Shown piece by piece: positions 17,314-27,146 of a stretch of DNA of 64,000 bases. Under the pieces are notes generated by a model. The model saw only the letters and a list, made by a program, of their open reading frames with translations, was not told where the DNA came from and ran no database searches. The first letter of the stretch is position 1, and every line of letters begins with the position of its first letter. Both the position numbers and the translations under genes were made by a program. The stretch spans positions 186,001 through 250,000 of the forward strand of contig NZ_FQWI01000004.1 of NCBI RefSeq assembly GCF_900129615.1, read 5' to 3'. The DNA is from Pectobacterium carotovorum. GTDB taxonomy: Bacteria > Pseudomonadota > Gammaproteobacteria > Enterobacterales > Enterobacteriaceae.

Positions 17314-17784
17314 ATGATTGCAGGAAACCTAAACGCCCTCAAACTCGCCACGTTACCCGATACGCTGTGGACCATTCTGTCCGCACCGGGCATGTCGTTA
17401 GCTGAGCTGAATGCGCTGCCCGAAGGCCGTTATCAGCCGGAAGGCGCCGAATGGTTCTACAACATCGGCACCGTGAACACCGCACCGCGCGCCACGCGAC
17501 ACACCGAATTTCACAGCAACTACCTTGATATTCAACTGATTCTGGAAGGCGAGGAGATTATCGGTTACGGTCTGAATGATGTGCATGGTCAGCCCGCGAC
17601 TGAACGTAAGCCGGATCTCTATATTTTGGATAATCCTCAGGTGCCGCATCAGATCCACCTGCGGGCAGGCGACTTCGTCACCTTCTATCCAGGTGAAGCT
17701 CATCAGGCGCTGTGTGCGATTAACGACAGCCCAGCCCCGGTCAAAAAAGCCGTGTTTAAAATCCCCGTTACGTTGTTGCAATAA
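17314..17784 (+). CDS. YhcH/YjgK/YiaL (DUF386) family protein
   Basis: A 156-residue cupin-like beta-barrel protein. The family signature HTEFHSNYLDIQLILEGEEIIGY (residues ~65-88) and the C-terminal YPGEAHQAL metal-site region are intact. Relatives assist sugar-acid and sialic acid catabolism, probably as sugar anomerases (NanQ/YhcH in nan operons). Its place after an NanA-type aldolase, symporter and BNR gene strengthens the analogy to sialic-acid-like pathways. The palindromic repeat separates it from the BNR gene. Confidence 0.85.
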   Translation: MIAGNLNALKLATLPDTLWTILSAPGMSLAELNALPEGRYQPEGAEWFYNIGTVNTAPRATRHTEFHSNYLDIQLILEGEEIIGYGLNDVHGQPATERKPDLYILDNPQVPHQIHLRAGDFVTFYPGEAHQALCAINDSPAPVKKAVFKIPVTLLQ

Positions 17785-17828
17785 GAACGGTTGTATCAGA
17801 ACGGTTGAATATTAAGGAGACGTATTTC

Positions 17829-18518
17829 ATGTCAGCGACAGCCCCTAAACACGCCCTGATTACCGGTAGCAGCTCAGGGATCGGTGCCGCCATCACACAA
17901 AAATTACTGGCGGAAGGCTGGCGGGTAACCGGCCTGTCACGCAAGCCGGGTGACTATTCACATCCAAATTTTACCCACCGCGCGGTGGATATCATGGATA
18001 CGCCCGCGCTGACGGCCATTCTGGACGAGATAGCACAGGTTGATGCCGTCATCCATGCCGCTGGCATTATGAAGGCGGCCCCGCTCGGCCAGCTTTCGCT
18101 CGAAGACGGTGAAACGCTGTGGCGATTGCATATCAACGCGGCACAGGTACTGGCCGATCGTCTGGTCGATAAGCTGCCGCAAGGTGGAAGAATTGTGCTA
18201 CTGGGCAGCCGCACGTCCAGCGGTTCAGCAGGACGCAGCCAGTACGTCACGACAAAATCCGCGATGATCGGCATGGCAAGAAGCTGGGCAGCAGAACTGG
18301 CTCCACGCGGCATTACAGTAAACATCGTCGCGCCGGGCGCAACAGAAACTCCGATGCTGACCATGCCGGGTCGCCAAAGCTCTCCGCCGAAGCTGCCGCC
18401 AATTGGACGCTTCATCCAGCCACAGGAAGTGGCCGATCTGGTGGGTTACCTGCTTTCCCCGTCTGCTGCGGCCATTACCGGCCAGCAGTTGGTGATGTGC
18501 GGCGGTGCCTCGCTGTAA
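17829..18518 (+). CDS. Short-chain dehydrogenase/reductase
   Basis: A 229-residue SDR with the cofactor motif TGSSSGIGA (residues ~13-21), the catalytic serine region LLGSRTSSGS, the catalytic YVTTK (Y-x-x-x-K) and APGATETPM after it. It would oxidise or reduce a sugar or sugar-acid intermediate using NAD(P). ATG 17829 is chosen because AAGGAG lies 9 bases upstream; the longer frame has no ATG. It is last in the run before the convergent LacI-type regulator, with a hairpin (18539-18561) between them. Confidence 0.85.
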   Translation: MSATAPKHALITGSSSGIGAAITQKLLAEGWRVTGLSRKPGDYSHPNFTHRAVDIMDTPALTAILDEIAQVDAVIHAAGIMKAAPLGQLSLEDGETLWRLHINAAQVLADRLVDKLPQGGRIVLLGSRTSSGSAGRSQYVTTKSAMIGMARSWAAELAPRGITVNIVAPGATETPMLTMPGRQSSPPKLPPIGRFIQPQEVADLVGYLLSPSAAAITGQQLVMCGGASL

Positions 18519-18563
18519 TTCATCACGATGTCCTTGCCAAACCGACCGCGCAGGCCGGTTTAG

Positions 18564-19754
18564 TTAGCTGCTGGCGCGGGGTTCAAAGATAAATTTCACC
18601 TTTTCCAGCACGGGCGGGTGATCGTCGTTTTCCATCATGGCGAGCACCAGACGCCCAACCTCCGCACCCAGCTTTTCATAGTCAAGCCGCATCGCGGTTA
18701 GCGCTGGGAACGTGTGCTCACATTGTTCGGAACCATCGAGACAGGCAATCGCCAGATCGTAAGGGACTTTCATCAGTCGGCGCTGGCATTCAAAGAGCGC
18801 GCCCAGTGCAATTTCCTCATGGCTACAGATAATCGCATCCAGCTCCGGCTGGTTTTGCAGCAGTTCCGTCATAGCGTAACGGCCAAATTGCAGGCTGGGT
18901 GCTTCTGGGATCGTAATTTTCAAATCCGCATTGTGATAGTGCGCCAGCATGGCTTTATTCCAGCCGTTCAACTGCTGTTTTTGCAAACGGTTATCCGTAT
19001 GAGCGCCAATATAAGCCACGTGACGATACCCCTTTTCCAGCAGCGACATCGTCAGTTGTTCCGCCGCTTCGGCAAGGGCGATATCAATATTGATATTTGC
19101 ACTCAGCGCATCAGCGCCGGAAACGTTCACCGTAATGACGTTACTGGCCTGGATGATGTCCTGAGTTCGCTGTGAGAGTTGGGCACTGAACAGCACCAGC
19201 GCCGCAGGCCGTTGCTGCAAGAGTTTTTCGACCATTCCCGCTTCGGTGTGCTGGCGATATTCATGGCAGCCCATGATTAACGGAATGTTGTGTTTGCCCA
19301 CCGCCTGTTGCAGCGCCTGCACAAAACGCACGCTGGCGCGATCTTGCTGAAAAGGATAAAGCACCGCGATAGCGGGCTGATAGGCTGATGCCAGTGCGCC
19401 TGCGGCCTGATTCGGTACATAGCCCAGCGTTTTTATCGCGTCATTGATTTTCTTCTGCGTGGCATCAGAAACCAGTCCGGGCTCCCGCAACGCGCGGGAC
19501 ACCGTCATGGCGCCAACACCGGCATGGTTCGCGATGTCCTGTAGCGTCACGCGATGGGTGCTCTCGGTAAGCTGGCTGGCTTCTTGATTGGGTTCATAGC
19601 CTAATGCTCTGGCGGCCAGTTCCACTTTGCTGCGTAACTTTTCAGAGACCAGATCGGGTTTGCGCATCACACGCGATACCGTCATCGTCCCTACGCCCGC
19701 GTAGTCGGCGACATCCTGTAGCGTAACCTTACCGGTACTGCGACGCTTACGCAT
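18564..19754 (-). CDS. LacI-family regulator with two tandem HTH domains
   Basis: A 396-residue protein carrying two complete LacI-type DNA-binding domains in series, residues ~9-57 and ~68-117, identical at 28 of 48 aligned positions (both contain VTLQD, MTVSR and LGY-PNQ). A single periplasmic-binding-protein-like sensor follows (~126-396), similar to the GntR/IdnR branch. Normal family members are ~330 residues with one HTH. ATG 19754 follows GGAGAGGAA; an in-frame ATG 33 bases upstream lacks such a site. It lies between the convergent sugar-acid operon and the divergent PTS operon and may control either or both. Confidence 0.9.
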   Translation of the reverse strand: MRKRRSTGKVTLQDVADYAGVGTMTVSRVMRKPDLVSEKLRSKVELAARALGYEPNQEASQLTESTHRVTLQDIANHAGVGAMTVSRALREPGLVSDATQKKINDAIKTLGYVPNQAAGALASAYQPAIAVLYPFQQDRASVRFVQALQQAVGKHNIPLIMGCHEYRQHTEAGMVEKLLQQRPAALVLFSAQLSQRTQDIIQASNVITVNVSGADALSANINIDIALAEAAEQLTMSLLEKGYRHVAYIGAHTDNRLQKQQLNGWNKAMLAHYHNADLKITIPEAPSLQFGRYAMTELLQNQPELDAIICSHEEIALGALFECQRRLMKVPYDLAIACLDGSEQCEHTFPALTAMRLDYEKLGAEVGRLVLAMMENDDHPPVLEKVKFIFEPRASS

Positions 19755-20072
19755 GCTCACTTCCTCTCCATTCGTCATTTTTCTCATCGCACGGTCGCGA
19801 TAACAGCCTGTTACGTCATTGCCTTCAGGCTAGCGTGAAGGGGTAAGCAACGTGCGAACACCCTGATTTCTACTGCGCCATTCACGCCGTGTCATCGCCG
19901 TTCATAGTGTGCCTGTGACAACACGGGGGAACAAATAATGGCCCCGCTTGTGCTAAGCAGGTCACAGTTAATGATAGTCATATCAGTTAGCGCTATCTTT
20001 TTAGATGCTAATCACATTATTTTCGACGCTGGCACACTATCCTGCGTTCAGAATGATACAGAGGTGACTCTA
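19755..20072. promoter_or_regulatory. Divergent region between lacI-type gene and PTS operon
   Basis: A 318-bp region. The sequence GTTAGCGCTATC at 19987-19998 contains the perfect palindrome TAGCGCTA with a central CG, the style of LacI-family operators, but the site is short. An in-frame upstream extension of the IIA gene exists but lacks a ribosome-binding site. No other gene seen. Confidence 0.35.
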
Positions 20073-20516
20073 ATGCTTAACACTTTACTAACACCAGACG
20101 TTGTTCAGATTTTACCTGCCTGTGATGACTGGCGTCACGCTATCGCCTTGTCCTGTAAGCCTTTACTGGATAACGGTTCGATTGAACCCACCTATGTTGA
20201 GGCGATCTACCGCTCTCATGAGGCCATCGGTCCTTACTATGTCGTCGGCCCTGGGATTGCCATGCCGCATGCGCGCCCGGAAGACGGCGTGAACCAACTT
20301 GCCGTCAGCCTGACGCTGATTCGCGACGGCGTGGTTTTCCATTCCGAAGACAACGATCCCGTGCATTTACTGATTGTTTTGGCCGCTACGGACAGCAATA
20401 GCCATATCGATATTATTTCACAGCTTGCTCAGTTGTTCGACACGCCTGATGACGTCGCCGCATTACTCCGCGCGACGAACGTAGAACAGGTGCTTTCCGT
20501 TATTTCTCGTTATTAA
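20073..20516 (+). CDS. PTS enzyme IIA, ascorbate/mannitol-fructose type
   Basis: A 147-residue IIA protein with the phosphorylated histidine in GPGIAMPHARPEDG, near residue 67. The family (PTS_EIIA_2) includes UlaC and SgcA. ATG 20073 is chosen because GAGGTGA precedes it by about 5 bases and the length then matches UlaC-like proteins; the longer frame adds residues unrelated to the family. It takes phosphate from HPr and passes it to the IIB protein encoded next. First gene of the PTS/aldolase operon. Confidence 0.88.
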   Translation: MLNTLLTPDVVQILPACDDWRHAIALSCKPLLDNGSIEPTYVEAIYRSHEAIGPYYVVGPGIAMPHARPEDGVNQLAVSLTLIRDGVVFHSEDNDPVHLLIVLAATDSNSHIDIISQLAQLFDTPDDVAALLRATNVEQVLSVISRY

Positions 20517-20538
20517 TTGCCACCAGAGGACACAGATT

Positions 20539-20826
20539 ATGAAAATTACAGTCGTATGCGGTAACGGTCTTGGTACCAGCCTGATGATGGAAATGAGCAT
20601 TAAAAACATCGTTAAAGAACTCGGCGTGGTTGCTGACGTGGATCACGTAGATTTGGGCTCAGCGAAAGGCACGGATAGCGACATTTTTGTCGGTACAAAG
20701 GATATTGCCGATCAGCTCGTCGCGCAGGCAGTGGGGGGGAAAATTGTGTCCCTGAGCAACATGATCGATAAAGTGGCGATGAAAGAGCGCCTGTCGGTCG
20801 CCCTGACAGAACTTGGCGCATTATAA
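20539..20826 (+). CDS. PTS enzyme IIB, ascorbate/galactitol type
   Basis: A 95-residue IIB protein with the phosphocysteine in ITVVCGNGLGTSLMM (C8), the P-loop arrangement of UlaB and SgcB. It phosphorylates the sugar during passage through the IIC membrane protein encoded 14 bases downstream. Length is as expected for the family. Confidence 0.88.
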   Translation: MKITVVCGNGLGTSLMMEMSIKNIVKELGVVADVDHVDLGSAKGTDSDIFVGTKDIADQLVAQAVGGKIVSLSNMIDKVAMKERLSVALTELGAL

Positions 20827-20840
20827 GCGGGGGATCAAAA

Positions 20841-22100
20841 ATGGAATTCTTCCGTTTTTTAATGAGTGATGTGCTGTCTGAACCCTCCATCCTGGTCGGT
20901 TTGATTGCGCTTATCGGCCTGATTGCACAGAAAAAACCGGCCACAGAATGCATCAAGGGAACCGTGAAAACCGTAATGGGTTTCCTGATCCTCGGGGCAG
21001 GCGCGAGCCTGATCGTGTCCTCACTGGGAGATTTCGCCCAGATTTTCCACCATGCGTTTGGTATCGCCGGTGTGGTGCCTAACAATGAAGCCATTGTCGC
21101 CGTCGCACAGAAGAACTTCGGCACCGAGATGGCAATGATCATGTTCTTCGCGATGGTCATTAATATCGCAATCGCACGCTTTACGCCGTGGAAATACATT
21201 TTCCTGACTGGCCACCACACGCTGTTTATGTCGATGATGGTTGCCGTGATTCTAGCGACCGCGGGTATGAAAGGCGTGCTGCTGATTACCGTTGGGTCGC
21301 TGGTGGTTGGGGTATCGATGGTGCTGTTCCCTGCCATTATTCACCCGTATATGAAGAAAGTCACAGGCTCGGATGACGTCGCCTTTGGTCACTTCTCTGC
21401 AATATCGCAGCTGTTGTCGGCCTTTATCGGCAGCAAGTTTGGTAATAAAGAGAAATCAACGGAGGACATGGAAGTACCGAAGAGCCTGCTGTTCCTGCGT
21501 GATACGCCGGTTGCCATCGCCTTTACCATGTTCTTCATCTTCATTTTCACCTGCCTGTTTGCTGGCCCGGAAGCGGTGAAAACGATGAATGCCGGTGGGA
21601 AAAACTGGTTCATGTTTTCGCTGATCCAATCCATTACCTTTGCCGCTGGCGTGTATATCGTGCTGCAAGGCGTGCGGATGGTCATTGCAGAAATCGTGCC
21701 TGCGTTTAAAGGCATTTCCGACAAACTCGTCCCGAATGCTAAACCCGCATTAGATTGCCCCGTTGTCTTCCCGTATGCCCCGAATGCCGTTCTGGTCGGC
21801 TTCCTGAGCAGCTTTGCGGCTGGGGTGATCGGTATGGTCCTGCTCTACCTGCTGGGCATGACGGTGATCATTCCTGGCGTGGTGCCGCACTTCTTCGTCG
21901 GCGCAGCGGCCGGCGTGTTCGGTAACGCCACCGGCGGGCGTCGCGGCGCGATTTTAGGTTCTTTCGCCAACGGACTGCTGATTACCTTCCTGCCTGTTTT
22001 CCTGCTGCCGGTGTTGGGCAGTATTGGACTGGCAAACACCACGTTCAGCGACTCCGATTTCGGCGCGGTGGGGATTCTGCTGGGCATTATCGTGCGCTAA
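20841..22100 (+). CDS. PTS enzyme IIC, UlaA/SgaT family
   Basis: A 419-residue polytopic membrane protein with about ten spans, similar to the ascorbate PTS permease UlaA/SgaT: QKKPATECIKGTVKTVMGFLILGAGA near the N-terminus, ITGHHT-like LTGHHTLFM, and C-terminal FVGAAAGVFGNATGGRRGAILGSF. It translocates and phosphorylates the substrate with IIA and IIB. No L-ascorbate-6-phosphate lactonase or ulaDEF genes are present, so the substrate is probably not ascorbate. Confidence 0.85.
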   Translation: MEFFRFLMSDVLSEPSILVGLIALIGLIAQKKPATECIKGTVKTVMGFLILGAGASLIVSSLGDFAQIFHHAFGIAGVVPNNEAIVAVAQKNFGTEMAMIMFFAMVINIAIARFTPWKYIFLTGHHTLFMSMMVAVILATAGMKGVLLITVGSLVVGVSMVLFPAIIHPYMKKVTGSDDVAFGHFSAISQLLSAFIGSKFGNKEKSTEDMEVPKSLLFLRDTPVAIAFTMFFIFIFTCLFAGPEAVKTMNAGGKNWFMFSLIQSITFAAGVYIVLQGVRMVIAEIVPAFKGISDKLVPNAKPALDCPVVFPYAPNAVLVGFLSSFAAGVIGMVLLYLLGMTVIIPGVVPHFFVGAAAGVFGNATGGRRGAILGSFANGLLITFLPVFLLPVLGSIGLANTTFSDSDFGAVGILLGIIVR

Positions 22101-22153
22101 GCCCGCATAGTGCATGTCATCCAACAGACCGATTTTAGTTAACGGGGGAAATG

Positions 22154-22819
22154 ATGGAATTCTATTTAGATACGGCGGATGTAGCCGCAGTAGAACGACT
22201 CGCAGGCGTGTTGCCGATTAAAGGCGTGACCACCAATCCGAGTATTGTCGCACGCGGAAAATCCGATATTTACAGCGTGCTACGGGACATGCAAGCCGTT
22301 ATCGGCACGGAAGGACAGCTGTTTGCTCAGGTGATGTCACGCGATCCTGACGTGATGGTGGAAGAGGCGTTGAAGCTCAGGGATGTGATTCCTTCTCTGG
22401 TCGTTAAAGTGCCGGTGACACATGCGGGTTTGAGTGCCATCAGGCAGTTGACGGCGCTGGATATTCCCACCCTCGGCACCGCCGTATACGGTGCGGGACA
22501 AGGGTTTTATGCCGCGCTGGCTGGCGCTCGTTATATCGCGCCTTACGTCAACCGCATTGATGCGCAAGGTGGCGATGGGATTGCGCTCGTGAAAGAACTG
22601 CAAACTCTGATTAACCTGCACAGCCCGCAGACTCAGGTACTGGCAGCCAGCTTTCGCACACCGCGTCAGGTGCTGGACTGCCTGCTGGCGGGGTGTCGGG
22701 CGATTACCGTCGACCCTGCGGTTGCTGAACTGTTCCTGCAAGATCCTGCGGTTGAAGATGCGCTTAATCGGTTCGATTATGACTGGCAGGCACGCTTTGG
22801 TCATGCCGATCTTGGCTGA
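22154..22819 (+). CDS. fsa: Fructose-6-phosphate aldolase-like (transaldolase family)
   Basis: A 221-residue small transaldolase-family aldolase very similar to E. coli FsaA/Fsa[11 protein letters not shown] start, GVTTNPSIV, the Schiff-base lysine exactly at K85 in [29 protein letters not shown] and [18 protein letters not shown]. It cleaves fructose-6-phosphate or a related ketose phosphate to dihydroxyacetone and glyceraldehyde-3-phosphate. The second of two adjacent ATGs matches the family N-terminus. Its place behind a PTS suggests that it cleaves the PTS product. Confidence 0.88.
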   Translation: MEFYLDTADVAAVERLAGVLPIKGVTTNPSIVARGKSDIYSVLRDMQAVIGTEGQLFAQVMSRDPDVMVEEALKLRDVIPSLVVKVPVTHAGLSAIRQLTALDIPTLGTAVYGAGQGFYAALAGARYIAPYVNRIDAQGGDGIALVKELQTLINLHSPQTQVLAASFRTPRQVLDCLLAGCRAITVDPAVAELFLQDPAVEDALNRFDYDWQARFGHADLG

Positions 22820-22874
22820 TTGATGGAAAACACCACTCGCTCGCCGGGTGGTGTTACCAAAATAACGCGGTGAC

Positions 22875-22903
22875 CAAAAAACGATCGTGTTACCAACACG
22901 ATC
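22875..22903 (-). terminator. Rho-independent terminator of yacL
   Basis: On the minus strand a perfect 9-bp stem (GATCGTGTT / AACACGATC, 3-base loop) overlaps the yacL stop codon and is followed by GTTTTTT. A second hairpin (22829-22855, AACACCAC / GTGGTGTT, then TTTT on the minus strand) lies just beyond. Confidence 0.8.
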
Positions 22904-23261
22904 AATGCAGGACGAAATCGCGATACTTTTCCACCAGCGTCAGAAAATCATCCAGACCGCATAAAGACAGGCTCTCTTCGTCGTAATAACTCATGCCTTC
23001 CTCCAGCTCATCCGTAGTGAAAGACAGCTGATTTGCCTGCACCATCACTTCTTCTTCATCCAGCGACAGCGTGTATTCATGGCCCACGCGCCGCCACTGC
23101 CGCTCGCTGCCTGCGACGGAACGCGCGGCGTCTTCAACGTCAGTCAATATCGTCAGTTGGCCTTTCACTTCTTCATTGAACCAGTGCCCGATCGCTTCAT
23201 GTCCCATCGACATACGAACGATGACCTGGCCCGTCACATCCCGCAAAAATTCATAGTCCAT
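22902..23261 (-). CDS. yacL: YacL family (UPF0231) protein
   Basis: A 119-residue acidic cytoplasmic protein recognised from its sequence ([25 protein letters not shown]...) and its position immediately downstream of acnB, as in E. coli. No catalytic motif or known function. A terminator after acnB (23394-23420) means that it has its own promoter or is read by read-through. Confidence 0.88.
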   Translation of the reverse strand: MDYEFLRDVTGQVIVRMSMGHEAIGHWFNEEVKGQLTILTDVEDAARSVAGSERQWRRVGHEYTLSLDEEEVMVQANQLSFTTDELEEGMSYYDEESLSLCGLDDFLTLVEKYRDFVLH

Positions 23262-23393
23262 GATGCCATCCTCACTGTTATGTTTCTTTTGTTCAGTCTA
23301 GTCGCCTCTACACTCTACCGTCGTGATGCACCTTCACCTTTCATGTTGCAGATGCACACAATCCCGTATGCCAATTCCAGCAGAGATGGCGCA

Positions 23394-23420
23394 TAAAAAA
23401 AGGAGGCACAAGGCCTCCTT
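23394..23420 (-). terminator. Rho-independent terminator of acnB
   Basis: On the minus strand AAGGAGG-N7-CCTCCTT is followed by a run of T residues (A-run at 23395-23400 on the plus strand), 28 bases after the acnB stop codon. Confidence 0.88.
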
Positions 23421-23447
23421 CAATGTTGGGATGCGAACTATAGCGAG

Positions 23448-26045
23448 TTAGACCGTCGTCTGGAAGATCACGCCATCGGCTTTCTCGGTATATTGACCTA
23501 ACTGGTCAAAATTCAGATAGCGATAGGTGTCCTGCGCGGTTTTATCCACCTGAGACATGTAGGTCTGGTACTCTTCTGAGGTCGGCAAGCGACCCAGCAG
23601 CGAAGCCACCGCAGCCAGTTCGGCAGACGCCAGATACACGTTGGCACCGGTTCCCAAACGGTTCGGGAAGTTACGAGTCGAAGTAGAAACGACTGTCGCA
23701 CCGTCCGCTACGCGCGCCTGGTTACCCATGCACAGCGAGCAGCCTGGGATCTCGATACGCGCCCCGCTCTTACCAAACACGCTGTAGTAACCTTCTTCCG
23801 TCAGCTGTGCCGCATCCATCTTGGTCGGCGGCGCAACCCACAGGCGGGTCGGCAGCTGGCCTTTGTGGCTATCCAGCAGTTTACCTGCCGCACGGAAGTG
23901 ACCGATGTTGGTCATACAGGAACCGATGAAGACTTCATCAATCTTCTCGCCCTGCACGTCAGACAACCAGCGTGCATCGTCTGGATCGTTCGGCGCACAC
24001 AGGATCGGCTCTTTGATATCAGCCAGATCGATGTCGATCACCGCCGCGTACTCGGCATCGGCATCGGCTTCCAGCAGTTGCGGATCGGCCAGCCATTTTT
24101 CCATGCCCTGAATACGGCGCTCCAGCGTACGACGATCGCCGTAGCCTTCGGAGATCATCCACTTCAACAGCACAATGTTGGAGTTCAGGTACTCGATGAT
24201 CGGCGCTTTATCCAGCTTGATCGTACAACCAGCCGCAGAACGTTCCGCCGAGGCGTCGGTCAGTTCAAACGCCTGCTCAACTTTCAGATCCGGCAGACCT
24301 TCGATCTCCAAAATACGACCAGAGAAGATGTTCTTCTTACCTTTCTTCTCAACGGTCAGCAGGCCTTGCTTGATGGCGTACAGCGGAATGGCGTGAACCA
24401 GATCGCGCAGGGTAATGCCCGGCTGCATTTTGCCTTTGAAGCGCACCAGAACGGATTCCGGCATATCCAGCGGCATCACGCCCGTCGCGGCAGCAAACGC
24501 CACCAGACCGGAGCCCGCAGGGAAAGAGATACCGATTGGGAAACGGGTGTGGGAGTCGCCGCCCGTACCAACGGTATCTGGCAGCAGCATACGGTTCAGC
24601 CAGGAGTGGATAACGCCATCGCCCGGACGCAGCGATACGCCGCCACGGTTCATGATGAAGTCTGGCAGCGTGTGGTGCGTGGTCACGTCAACCGGCTTAG
24701 GATAAGCCGCAGTGTGACAGAACGACTGCATCACCAAATCAGCGGAGAAGCCCAGACAGGCCAGATCTTTCAGCTCATCACGGGTCATCGGCCCAGTGGT
24801 GTCCTGTGAACCTACAGATGTCATCTTCGGTTCGCAGTATTCGTCAGGGCGAATGCCCGCGACGCCACAGGCACGTCCCACCATTTTCTGCGCCAGCGAG
24901 AAGCCTTTTTTGCTGGCTTCAACCGCTTTGGAAATACGGAACACATCGCTGTGCGGCAAGCCCAGTGACTCGCGCGCCTTGGAGGTCAGTCCACGGCCGA
25001 TAATCAGCGGAATACGGCCACCAGCGCGCACTTCATCCAGCAATACGTCGGTCTTCAGCGCGAACGTCGCCAGCACGTCATTGGTGTCATGACGGCGCAC
25101 TTCACCTTCATATGGGTAGATATCAATCACATCGCCCATATTCAGATCGTTCACATCGACTTCGATCGGCAGCGCACCAGCATCTTCCATCGTGTTGAAG
25201 AAGATCGGGGCGATCTTGCCGCCCAGCACGACACCACCACCGCGTTTGTTCGGGACATAAGGAATATCTTCGCCCATGAACCACAGCACGGAGTTGGTTG
25301 CCGATTTACGCGACGAACCGGTACCGACAACGTCACCGACGTAAGCCAGCGGGAAGCCTTTCTTGTTCAGTTCTTCGATCTGTTTGATCGGGCCCACGGC
25401 ACCAGGTTGATCGGGATCGATACCTTCACGGGCATTTTTCAGCATCGCCAGCGCGTGCAGCGGGATGTCAGGGCGTGACCAGGCATCAGGTGCCGGAGAC
25501 AGGTCATCCGTGTTGGTTTCACCGGTGACTTTAAAGACGGTAACAGTAATTTTTTCCGCCAGTTTCGGGCGGGACAGGAACCACTCGGCATCAGCCCAGG
25601 ATTGAATCACTTTCTTGGCGTGCGCATTGCCTGCTTTCGCCTTTTCTTCTACATCGTAGAAGTTATCAAACATCAGCAGCGTATGGGACAGCGCTTCGGC
25701 GGCAATCGGTGCCAGCTTGTCGTTGTCTAACGCATCAATCAGCGGATGAATGTTGTAACCCCCTTGCATGGTGCCCAGCAGCTCAACGGCTTTTTCCTGA
25801 GTGACCAATGGGGAAGTGGCTTCGCCTTTGGCGACGGCAGCCAGAAAACCAGCCTTCACGTAGGCGGCTTCATCAACGCCGGGGGGGACACGGTTAATCA
25901 GCAGGTCAAGCAATACTTCTTCTTCGCCCGCCGGGGGATTCTTGAGTGACTCAACCAGCGCGGCCATCTGCGTGGCATCTAACGGTTTAGGAACAATCCC
26001 CTGCGCAGCCCGGTCGGCTACGTGCTTACGATATTCTTCTAGCAC
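23448..26045 (-). CDS. acnB: Aconitate hydratase B
   Basis: An 865-residue TCA-cycle aconitase that interconverts citrate and isocitrate and also cleaves 2-methylisocitrate. The N-terminal HEAT-like domain precedes the swivel domain, as in AcnB. The three 4Fe-4S cysteines are in [11 protein letters not shown] and [10 protein letters not shown]. The start is GTG 26045 with GAGGAGAA upstream, giving [16 protein letters not shown] and exactly the E. coli length; an in-frame extension to 26204 is open but would add 53 low-complexity residues not found in the family. Confidence 0.95.
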   Translation of the reverse strand: MLEEYRKHVADRAAQGIVPKPLDATQMAALVESLKNPPAGEEEVLLDLLINRVPPGVDEAAYVKAGFLAAVAKGEATSPLVTQEKAVELLGTMQGGYNIHPLIDALDNDKLAPIAAEALSHTLLMFDNFYDVEEKAKAGNAHAKKVIQSWADAEWFLSRPKLAEKITVTVFKVTGETNTDDLSPAPDAWSRPDIPLHALAMLKNAREGIDPDQPGAVGPIKQIEELNKKGFPLAYVGDVVGTGSSRKSATNSVLWFMGEDIPYVPNKRGGGVVLGGKIAPIFFNTMEDAGALPIEVDVNDLNMGDVIDIYPYEGEVRRHDTNDVLATFALKTDVLLDEVRAGGRIPLIIGRGLTSKARESLGLPHSDVFRISKAVEASKKGFSLAQKMVGRACGVAGIRPDEYCEPKMTSVGSQDTTGPMTRDELKDLACLGFSADLVMQSFCHTAAYPKPVDVTTHHTLPDFIMNRGGVSLRPGDGVIHSWLNRMLLPDTVGTGGDSHTRFPIGISFPAGSGLVAFAAATGVMPLDMPESVLVRFKGKMQPGITLRDLVHAIPLYAIKQGLLTVEKKGKKNIFSGRILEIEGLPDLKVEQAFELTDASAERSAAGCTIKLDKAPIIEYLNSNIVLLKWMISEGYGDRRTLERRIQGMEKWLADPQLLEADADAEYAAVIDIDLADIKEPILCAPNDPDDARWLSDVQGEKIDEVFIGSCMTNIGHFRAAGKLLDSHKGQLPTRLWVAPPTKMDAAQLTEEGYYSVFGKSGARIEIPGCSLCMGNQARVADGATVVSTSTRNFPNRLGTGANVYLASAELAAVASLLGRLPTSEEYQTYMSQVDKTAQDTYRYLNFDQLGQYTEKADGVIFQTTV

Positions 26046-26490
26046 GACGTTCTCCTCGCTCTCATTGTCTTCATTATGCCCGGCGCTCTTGTTCCCGCTT
26101 GTGGTGTCCATGCCTGGGTGCCAGCGTGTGGATGTAAGGTAGTAGAGTGTCCGGTCCAGCCTCGTCAGCATATCAGGATTTGAATTGATTGTTAATTCGT
26201 TCACATAATAGCAACATTAATTTTTATTCAACTATGCTATGTGCCCAATTTCGCTCTCACTGAAAAATGCCGACATCAGCAGAATAGCATGTCCCTGACG
26301 GCACACACTAACTATGCTGAGTTAACCACATAATAGGTAGGTTTTTAACAACATAGCGTGATTAATCATCGTTTGATGGCGTAGCGATAATCAGAATGTT
26401 CGCAATAGAGTCGGGAAAAGTGTTAACAGATGATAGATGCCTTTACGGCAACGATGCCGGATGACCTCTTTGATAACAGGAAAAAATGCC
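26046..26490. other. Intergenic region between acnB and the DUF3060 gene
   Basis: About 445 bp of AT-rich DNA holding the acnB promoter (minus) and that of the small secreted protein (plus). I could not identify a confident regulator site, though several TATGCT-like -10 sequences are present around 26230-26310. Confidence 0.4.
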
Positions 26491-26997
26491 ATGAAGATAA
26501 AACGGTATCTGCCAATGGTTTTCGTCTCTGCTTTCGCGTTCACCGTATCCGTCTATGCCGCCCCTATCGAGCTGGAGGGTATCGGTTTAACGCGCGATAT
26601 TCCTTGTCATGGCAATGATGTCAATATTTCAGGCAACGGCAACAACATCGTACTAACGGGCAAATGTGCCAATATTTCCGTCGCGGGCTCTGAGCACAAC
26701 ATCACATTCGATTCCGCTACATCGCTGGCCGTGACTGGCTCAGAGATTGCCGTCACGGGTCAATCGACGGGCGATCTGACCGTCGCCGCGTATAAAAACA
26801 CCATCCGCACGCACATCGTTGCCGAGGATAAGCCAGCAAAGGTGAACGTGACGGGTACGGAACATCATCTCGATCTCGATTTTAAAGGCCCCGCCGTTGT
26901 CTCCTTCAATGGCATCAGCAACCGCCTCTCATGGGGAGGAACAGAGCCGAAACTCTCTTCCAGCGGTGCTAATAACGTCATCAAACAAAAACCATAA
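26491..26997 (+). CDS. Secreted DUF3060 domain protein
   Basis: A 168-residue exported protein: signal peptide MKIKRYLPMVFVSAFAF... cut after VYA (about residue 24), then a repetitive beta-rich domain with recurrent NGNNIVLTG, GSEHNITF and GTEHHLDL units, characteristic of DUF3060. Two cysteines (CHG and GKCAN) could form a disulfide. ATG 26491 gives a proper signal peptide; the longer frame adds an unrelated leader. Function unknown. It is monocistronic with its own terminator. Confidence 0.75.
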   Translation: MKIKRYLPMVFVSAFAFTVSVYAAPIELEGIGLTRDIPCHGNDVNISGNGNNIVLTGKCANISVAGSEHNITFDSATSLAVTGSEIAVTGQSTGDLTVAAYKNTIRTHIVAEDKPAKVNVTGTEHHLDLDFKGPAVVSFNGISNRLSWGGTEPKLSSSGANNVIKQKP

Positions 26998-27047
26998 CTT
27001 GTAGCATTCCCTCATCCGACAAACGGACGTGGGCAATGAAGAACACA

Positions 27048-27086
27048 CGCCTCAATCGACAGCTCGCCGATTGAGGCGTTATTTTT
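27048..27086 (+). terminator. Terminator of the DUF3060 gene
   Basis: An 11-bp stem CGCCTCAATCG / CGATTGAGGCG with a 9-base loop, followed by TTATTTTT, 51 bases after the stop codon. Confidence 0.85.
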
Positions 27087-27146
27087 AGTACAAAGACTAT
27101 TTTAGTACAAAAACTATCGAATCACTTCCCGCTAGAGCGGGCCACA

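Noticed and set aside
23865-24809. 314-codon plus-strand ORF antisense to acnB
   Set aside because: It overlaps a confidently identified gene completely, has low-complexity Arg/His/Gln-rich translation and no family similarity; typical shadow of a GC-rich gene.
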